NCBI GenBank assembly: GCA_004554165.1 | Contig: SFNQ01000012.1 | Coordinates: forward strand, 21,166-85,165 | Direction: 5' to 3' | From: Clostridiales bacterium | GTDB taxonomy: Bacteria > Bacillota > Clostridia > Christensenellales > CAG-138 | Length of the DNA: 64,000 bases | Shown: in pieces, positions 60,541-64,000 of the stretch | Numbering within the stretch: position 1 is the first letter of the stretch | Layout of the letters: the number at the start of each line of letters is the position of its first letter | Notes under the pieces: generated by a model | What the model was told of the DNA's origin: nothing | Databases searched by the model: none | Seen by the model: only the letters and a program-made list of their open reading frames with translations | Translations under genes and position numbers: made by a program

Positions 60541-61902
60541 TTATTTGATGTCGTTGTTGGTTTTGCCCGCGCGGAACTGGCAGACATCCTCCTCGCCCTT
60601 GCCCTTGTAGAAACTGGGGGTGAGCGCGTATACCGCGGCGCAGGTTACAAGGTCCTGCTTCCAGGTGATCTCGTTGGGCGCATGCGCCTGGGACTCCGCG
60701 CCGGGACCAAAGCCCACGCAGGGAATGCCATAGCGGCCCTGAATGGAGACGCCGTTGGTGGAGAAAGTCCACTTGTCGATCAGGGGGCGTCTGCGCAGGT
60801 GCATGGAATCCGGGTGGCCGATCCGCTCCTCGCCGTAGAGCGCTTTGTGCGCGTCCGCCAGCGCCTGCACATGCGGCGCGGTCTCCTTGTTGATCCATGT
60901 GGGGAAGTAGCACTCGGTCTCATACTTGAGCCCCGTCCAGGCCGGCCGGTCGTACATGTACATGCTGACCTTTGCGCCGTATTTTTTGCAGGCGGGCAGC
61001 GCTTCGATTTCCCGGAGGCAGGAATCCCAGGTTTCGCCCGCGGTCATGCGGCGGTCGATGGAGATGGCGCAGGAGTCCGCCACCGCGCAGCGGCTGGGGC
61101 TCGTATAGAAAATCTGGCTCACGGCGCAGGTGCCGCGGCCCAGGAAGCGCGCATCCTCAAAGTGATCGGGATTATATTTCGGGTCGAGCATTTTGACAAG
61201 GCCCTTGATCTCGGTCTCATCCGCGCAGTCGTTCTCATTGAGCTGCTTGACCTGCGAGACGATCTCCGCCATCTTGTAGATCGCGTTATCGCCGCGCTCC
61301 GGCGCGCTGCCGTGGCAGGAAACGCCCGCGACGTCCACGCGAATCTCCATGCGGCCGCGATGGCCGCGGTAAATGCCGCCATCGGTGGGCTCGGTGGAGA
61401 CCACAAACTCCGGCGTAATGCCATCCTCATTGTGGATGTACTGCCAGCACAGACCGTCGCAATCCTCCTCCTGAACGGTTGCGGTTACGAGGATCTTGTA
61501 GCCCTCCGGGATGAGGCCGAGATCCTTCATGATCTTTGCCCCGTACACGGCGGAAACCACGCCGCCCTCCTGATCGGAGCCGCCGCGGCCGTAGATCACG
61601 TCCTCGGTTTCATAGCCCTTGTAGGGGTCCTGCTCCCAGTTGTTGATGTTGCCGATGCCGACGGTGTCGATGTGTCCGTCGAAAGCGATAATCTTCTCGC
61701 CCGTTCCCATGTAGCCGAGCGCGTTGCCTTCCGGGTCAATCCAGGCCTGGTCAAAGCCCAGCGCCTCCATTTCCTCAATGGTACGGCGAATGACGCCTTC
61801 CTCTTCGCAGCTCTCGCTGGGAATGGCAATGAGGTCGCGGAGAAATTTGGTCATCTGTGGCAGGTACTGTTCGGCTGCTTTTTTGACGGCTGCTGCATCC
61901 AT
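60541..61902 (-). CDS. ygeY: YgeY family M20-type hydrolase
   Basis: 453 aa. M20/DapE-like metallohydrolase with metal-site motifs FDGHIDTVG, GRGGSDQEGG and QEEDCDG, and a late GFGPGAESQAHAPNE. The family is described as selenium-metabolism-linked because it co-occurs with selenium-dependent hydroxylases; it is thought to open or hydrolyse a purine- or dipeptide-like substrate. GAAAGGAAA precedes the ATG. It is transcribed after the regulator gene (46-base gap) and before ygeW (156-base gap with a repeat). Confidence 0.93.
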   Translation of the reverse strand: MDAAAVKKAAEQYLPQMTKFLRDLIAIPSESCEEEGVIRRTIEEMEALGFDQAWIDPEGNALGYMGTGEKIIAFDGHIDTVGIGNINNWEQDPYKGYETEDVIYGRGGSDQEGGVVSAVYGAKIMKDLGLIPEGYKILVTATVQEEDCDGLCWQYIHNEDGITPEFVVSTEPTDGGIYRGHRGRMEIRVDVAGVSCHGSAPERGDNAIYKMAEIVSQVKQLNENDCADETEIKGLVKMLDPKYNPDHFEDARFLGRGTCAVSQIFYTSPSRCAVADSCAISIDRRMTAGETWDSCLREIEALPACKKYGAKVSMYMYDRPAWTGLKYETECYFPTWINKETAPHVQALADAHKALYGEERIGHPDSMHLRRRPLIDKWTFSTNGVSIQGRYGIPCVGFGPGAESQAHAPNEITWKQDLVTCAAVYALTPSFYKGKGEEDVCQFRAGKTNNDIK

Positions 61903-61948
61903 GGTGTCTGTTTCCTTTCTGTTTTAAATTCAGGGGCTGCGGTGGAGT

Positions 61949-62581
61949 TCAATCCTTCTTTGCGTCAATGTAGGAATACAGGGTGTATTTCGAGATGCCG
62001 AAGTATTTCGACACCTTGTCGCCGCTCTTTGTAACGAGGAACGCGCCCGCGTTGTTCAAAAACTGGATGGCGGTAATCTTGTCGTCCTTGTTCATCATGG
62101 CCACGGGCTTGCCCACAAGCGCAACGCTCTGTTCGATCAGATCGTCCAGCAGGTCGTTGACGTTTTGCGGAATGCGATCCGGCTGCTCCTGACCGGCGGT
62201 TTTGTGATTCAGGATGGAATCGATGGCGCGCTCGGCCATGAGCAGTTCCGTAATGTCGTAATTGATGGAGAACACGCCCTCCACCTCGCCGGCCTGGTCC
62301 TTCAGAAACACCGTGCTGGACTTGAGGATGCGCCCGTCGCGGGTCTTGGTGAGATAACCGCGCATGTCGCCGGGTGCGCCGGCATCCTTGTGCTGCAGGG
62401 TTTCGAGCACGATGCGCGAAGGCCCATCGCCGAGCTGCCGTTGGGAGACATGGCCGTTTTCAATGGCCACGATGGTATGTTCGGCGTCCCCGCCCTTGAG
62501 GTCATGCACGACGACCTCGCTGTTGTCCCCAAACTGTTCGGTGATGGCAAGCGCCAGTCGCTTCATCAGGTCGAGATCCAT
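61949..62581 (-). CDS. YheO-like PAS/helix-turn-helix transcriptional regulator
   Basis: 210 aa. The N-terminal YheO-type PAS domain (about 1-120) contains SEVVVHDL, TIVAIENGHVSQR and GVFSINYDITELL. The C-terminal HTH_22-like domain includes NNAGAFLVTKSGDKVSKYFGISKYTLYSYI, given here in part as KYFGISKYTLYSYI. Such proteins (DauR/YheO group) sense small ligands and control amino-acid or purine catabolic genes. It is placed first in the ygeY-ygeW unit and is probably its regulator. GGGAGG lies six bases before the ATG. Confidence 0.85.
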   Translation of the reverse strand: MDLDLMKRLALAITEQFGDNSEVVVHDLKGGDAEHTIVAIENGHVSQRQLGDGPSRIVLETLQHKDAGAPGDMRGYLTKTRDGRILKSSTVFLKDQAGEVEGVFSINYDITELLMAERAIDSILNHKTAGQEQPDRIPQNVNDLLDDLIEQSVALVGKPVAMMNKDDKITAIQFLNNAGAFLVTKSGDKVSKYFGISKYTLYSYIDAKKD

Positions 62582-62603
62582 AGGTTCCTCCCGTCACACT
62601 CTT

Positions 62604-62631
62604 AATATAGCAGAAACAGACAGAATTTCAA
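62604..62631 (-). promoter_or_regulatory. Proximal promoter of the YheO-like regulator (TTGAAA-16-TATATT)
   Basis: On the minus strand TTGAAA (62631-62626) and TATATT (62609-62604) are 16 bases apart, about 25 bases before the ATG. Confidence 0.55.
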
Positions 62632-62654
62632 GCAGTTTTCAAAATGTTTTTCGT

Positions 62655-62679
62655 AAAACCTAAAAAATTTTTAGGTTTT
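62655..62679. promoter_or_regulatory. Perfect 25-bp palindrome upstream of the YheO-like regulator (candidate operator)
   Basis: Twelve-base arms AAAACCTAAAAA/TTTTTAGGTTTT flank one base. It lies between a distal and a proximal promoter, as expected for an operator. A terminator role is possible but neither flank has a clear gene end. Confidence 0.55.
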
Positions 62680-62696
62680 GGCCGCCACAAACCCAT

Positions 62697-62736
62697 TGTC
62701 GAATTTAGTATAGCACAAATTCACCCCCGCCCGCAA
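62697..62736 (-). promoter_or_regulatory. Distal promoter (TTGCGG-18-TATACT) overlapped by a Spo0A-box-like site
   Basis: On the minus strand TTGCGG (62736-62731) and TATACT (62712-62707) are 18 bases apart. The plus strand TTGTCGAATTT (62697-62707), with the TGTCGAA core, covers the predicted start. Confidence 0.4.
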
Positions 62737-62881
62737 GCGCACCCGCCTCTGACTGTGGAATTTTGTTGCAGGGTTGCCAAACATATTGGACAGATTAACC
62801 GGAGCCTGTTGCACGCGGCAAACAGCAATCCGCGCGGCGAAAACGCTGAAAGCGCCCCCCGGGCAGCCTCTTGCCAGGTTC

Positions 62882-64000
62882 TGCGGCCGCTTTTCTTGCT
62901 TTGCTCATGCGCCGCCGGGCAGGGTTGCCGCTGGTATGTTGCAGCGGAGGGCGCTTTTTCCGCGCTGCGCCGCGCGGGGTGTTCACGGCTGCGCGGCGGG
63001 GCGGGGGACGTTGGCCTGTTGCAGCGGAGGTCGGAGGCTGTGCGCTGCGCCGCGCGGGATACTGGCGGCTGCGCGGCGGGGCGGGGTTTTCGCTGGCGTG
63101 TTGCAGCGGAGGGTGTTTCCTCCGCTTTGCGCCGCGCGGTTTGCTGCGTTGACGCGGGGCCCGCGGGGCGCTGCGGCCGCTTTTCTTGCTTCGCTCACGC
63201 GCCGCTGATCAAGAAAAGCGGCCAGAAAAGAAATCAAGGGCTGTTATGGCCTGCGCTTCCGTCTTTTATCTGTTTGGGAAAGAGATTTGGGGGAGAATTG
63301 TGGGAGTTGGGTTTGTGGAGCTTGTGCTGTGCGGTGGGGCTTTGCTTGTGAGCGGCCCCGGAAGCCGCTTCCTTCGCGCTGCGCCGCGCGGGGGGCTGCG
63401 TTGTCGCGTAGCCTGCGGGGCGCTGCGGCCGCTTTTCTTGCTTCGCTCACGCGCCGCTGATCAAGAAAAGCGGCCAGAAAAGAAATCATGGGCTCTTATG
63501 GCCTGCGCTCCCGTCCGGCTGGAGCGTCTCGGGGGCACGTGCATCCGCAGCGCTCCGCGCTGTATCAGTCGGGGGTAGGGTGAGAAAGGGTTCTTTTGTC
63601 TGCGTGGGAAAGGTTTTGGGGATGGATTTTGGGAGTTGGGTTTGTGGAAGCTGTGCTGTGCGGTGGAGCTTTGCTTGTGAGCGGCCCCGGAAGCCGCTTC
63701 CTTCGCGCCGCGCCGCGCGGGGTGGTGGTGGCTGCGCGGCGGGGCGGGGAACATTGGCCTGTTGCAGCGGAGGGTGGAGGCTGTTCGCCGCGCCGCGCAG
63801 GATGGTAGCTGCGCGGCGGGGCGAAGTTTCGCTGGCGAGTTGCAGCGGAGGGTGTTTCCTCCGCTTTGCGCCGCGCGGGGTACTGCGTTGTCGCGTAGCC
63901 TGCGGGGCGCTGCGGCCGCTTTTCTTGCTTCGCTCACGCGCCGCTGATCAAGAAAAGCGGCCAGAAAAGAAATCAAGGGCTGTTATGGCCTGCGCTTCCG
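62882..64000. repeat. Nested direct-repeat region (three large units, continuing beyond the window)
   Basis: Short units beginning TTGCAGCGGAGG recur at 62939, 63019, 63101, 63762 and 63840 (spacing about 80). Larger units each end in a hairpin with perfect 14-bp arms GGCCGCTTTTCTTG/CAAGAAAAGCGGCC and a following AGAAAAGAAATC arm, at about 63175-63234, 63427-63487 and 63913-63972. A further block (GTGCTGTGCGGTGG to GAAGCCGCTTCCTTCGCG) occurs at about 63325-63380 and 63653-63710. Several frames stay open through the repeats, but they show repeat-driven low complexity and no known domain. I regard the 62640-64000 stretch as non-coding. Confidence 0.7.

Noticed and set aside
62937..63860. Possible CRISPR array
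   Set aside because: Repeat units of about 80 bases are imperfect, unevenly spaced and GC-rich. Spacers are not unique, and there are no cas genes.
62983..63976. Three minus-strand frames that begin MISFLAAFLDQRR
   Set aside because: They read through the direct repeats at the window's end. The shared N-terminus is the repeated hairpin. Composition is Arg/Ala-rich low complexity and no homologous family is recognised.

Overview
The window reads as chromosomal DNA from a GC-rich, spore-forming anaerobe of the Bacillota (class Clostridia). Supporting genes are spo0A, a complete rnfCDGEAB operon, addAB, remB next to recF and gyrBA, class II mgtE, asnA, and a ygeW/ygeY purine/selenium-type pair. 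Many adjacent genes overlap by 1-14 bases. GTG and TTG starts are common. High GC produces very long spurious antisense reading frames. A Christensenellales/Oscillospirales-like gut lineage is a guess that marker phylogeny would have to settle.

Layout. 1-5.5 kb: M23 and M15 cell-wall hydrolases, murA, spo0A, a cluster of DnaA boxes, and a HAD phosphatase. 5.5-12.8 kb: thpR-addB-addA (double-strand-break repair). 13-18 kb, minus strand: rnfCDGEAB, behind a leader with a promoter, a terminator-like hairpin and an upstream Spo0A-box match. 18.2-23.5 kb: an amidase-fold protein that has lost its zinc ligands, a YpsA-like SLOG protein, a MATE exporter on a nearly leaderless promoter, a lipoprotein, and a CofE-like ligase. 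23.5-33.7 kb, minus strand: an exopolysaccharide operon with three GT2 enzymes, a double-GT4 fusion, an O-antigen-polymerase/TupA-ATP-grasp fusion, UDP-glucose dehydrogenase, UDP-glucuronate epimerase and a CDP-alcohol phosphotransferase.

33.7-39.1 kb: mgtE behind a 29-codon leader ORF, ridA, a stand-alone FakA C-terminal-like domain, asnA and deoD facing apart from overlapping -35 elements, and a lipoprotein. 39.6-44.5 kb, minus strand: a CotH/lamin-tail surface protein, a VTC-type protein and a DUF4956 membrane protein. 44.7-53.1 kb, minus strand: a CCA-adding-type enzyme and the origin-type block recF-remB-gyrB-gyrA, but without dnaA/dnaN beside it. 53.5-59.1 kb: a DUF1540 mini-protein, asnS, a DMT transporter, YccF, YugP and one unrecognised gene. 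59.2-62.6 kb, minus strand: a YheO-like regulator, ygeY and ygeW. 62.75-64 kb: gene-free nested direct repeats running off the end.

Repeats are the most distinctive feature. Family 1 (three copies) is a ~130-235 bp multi-hairpin element whose two intact copies end in inverted TGTCGAAAA, which is also a Spo0A-box core. Family 2 (five intergenic copies and three GC-rich relatives) is a pyrimidine/purine hairpin followed by a second purine arm, always in the same orientation. No rRNA, tRNA, CRISPR array, transposase or prophage gene was recognised. All calls come from reading the sequence; no database search was run.
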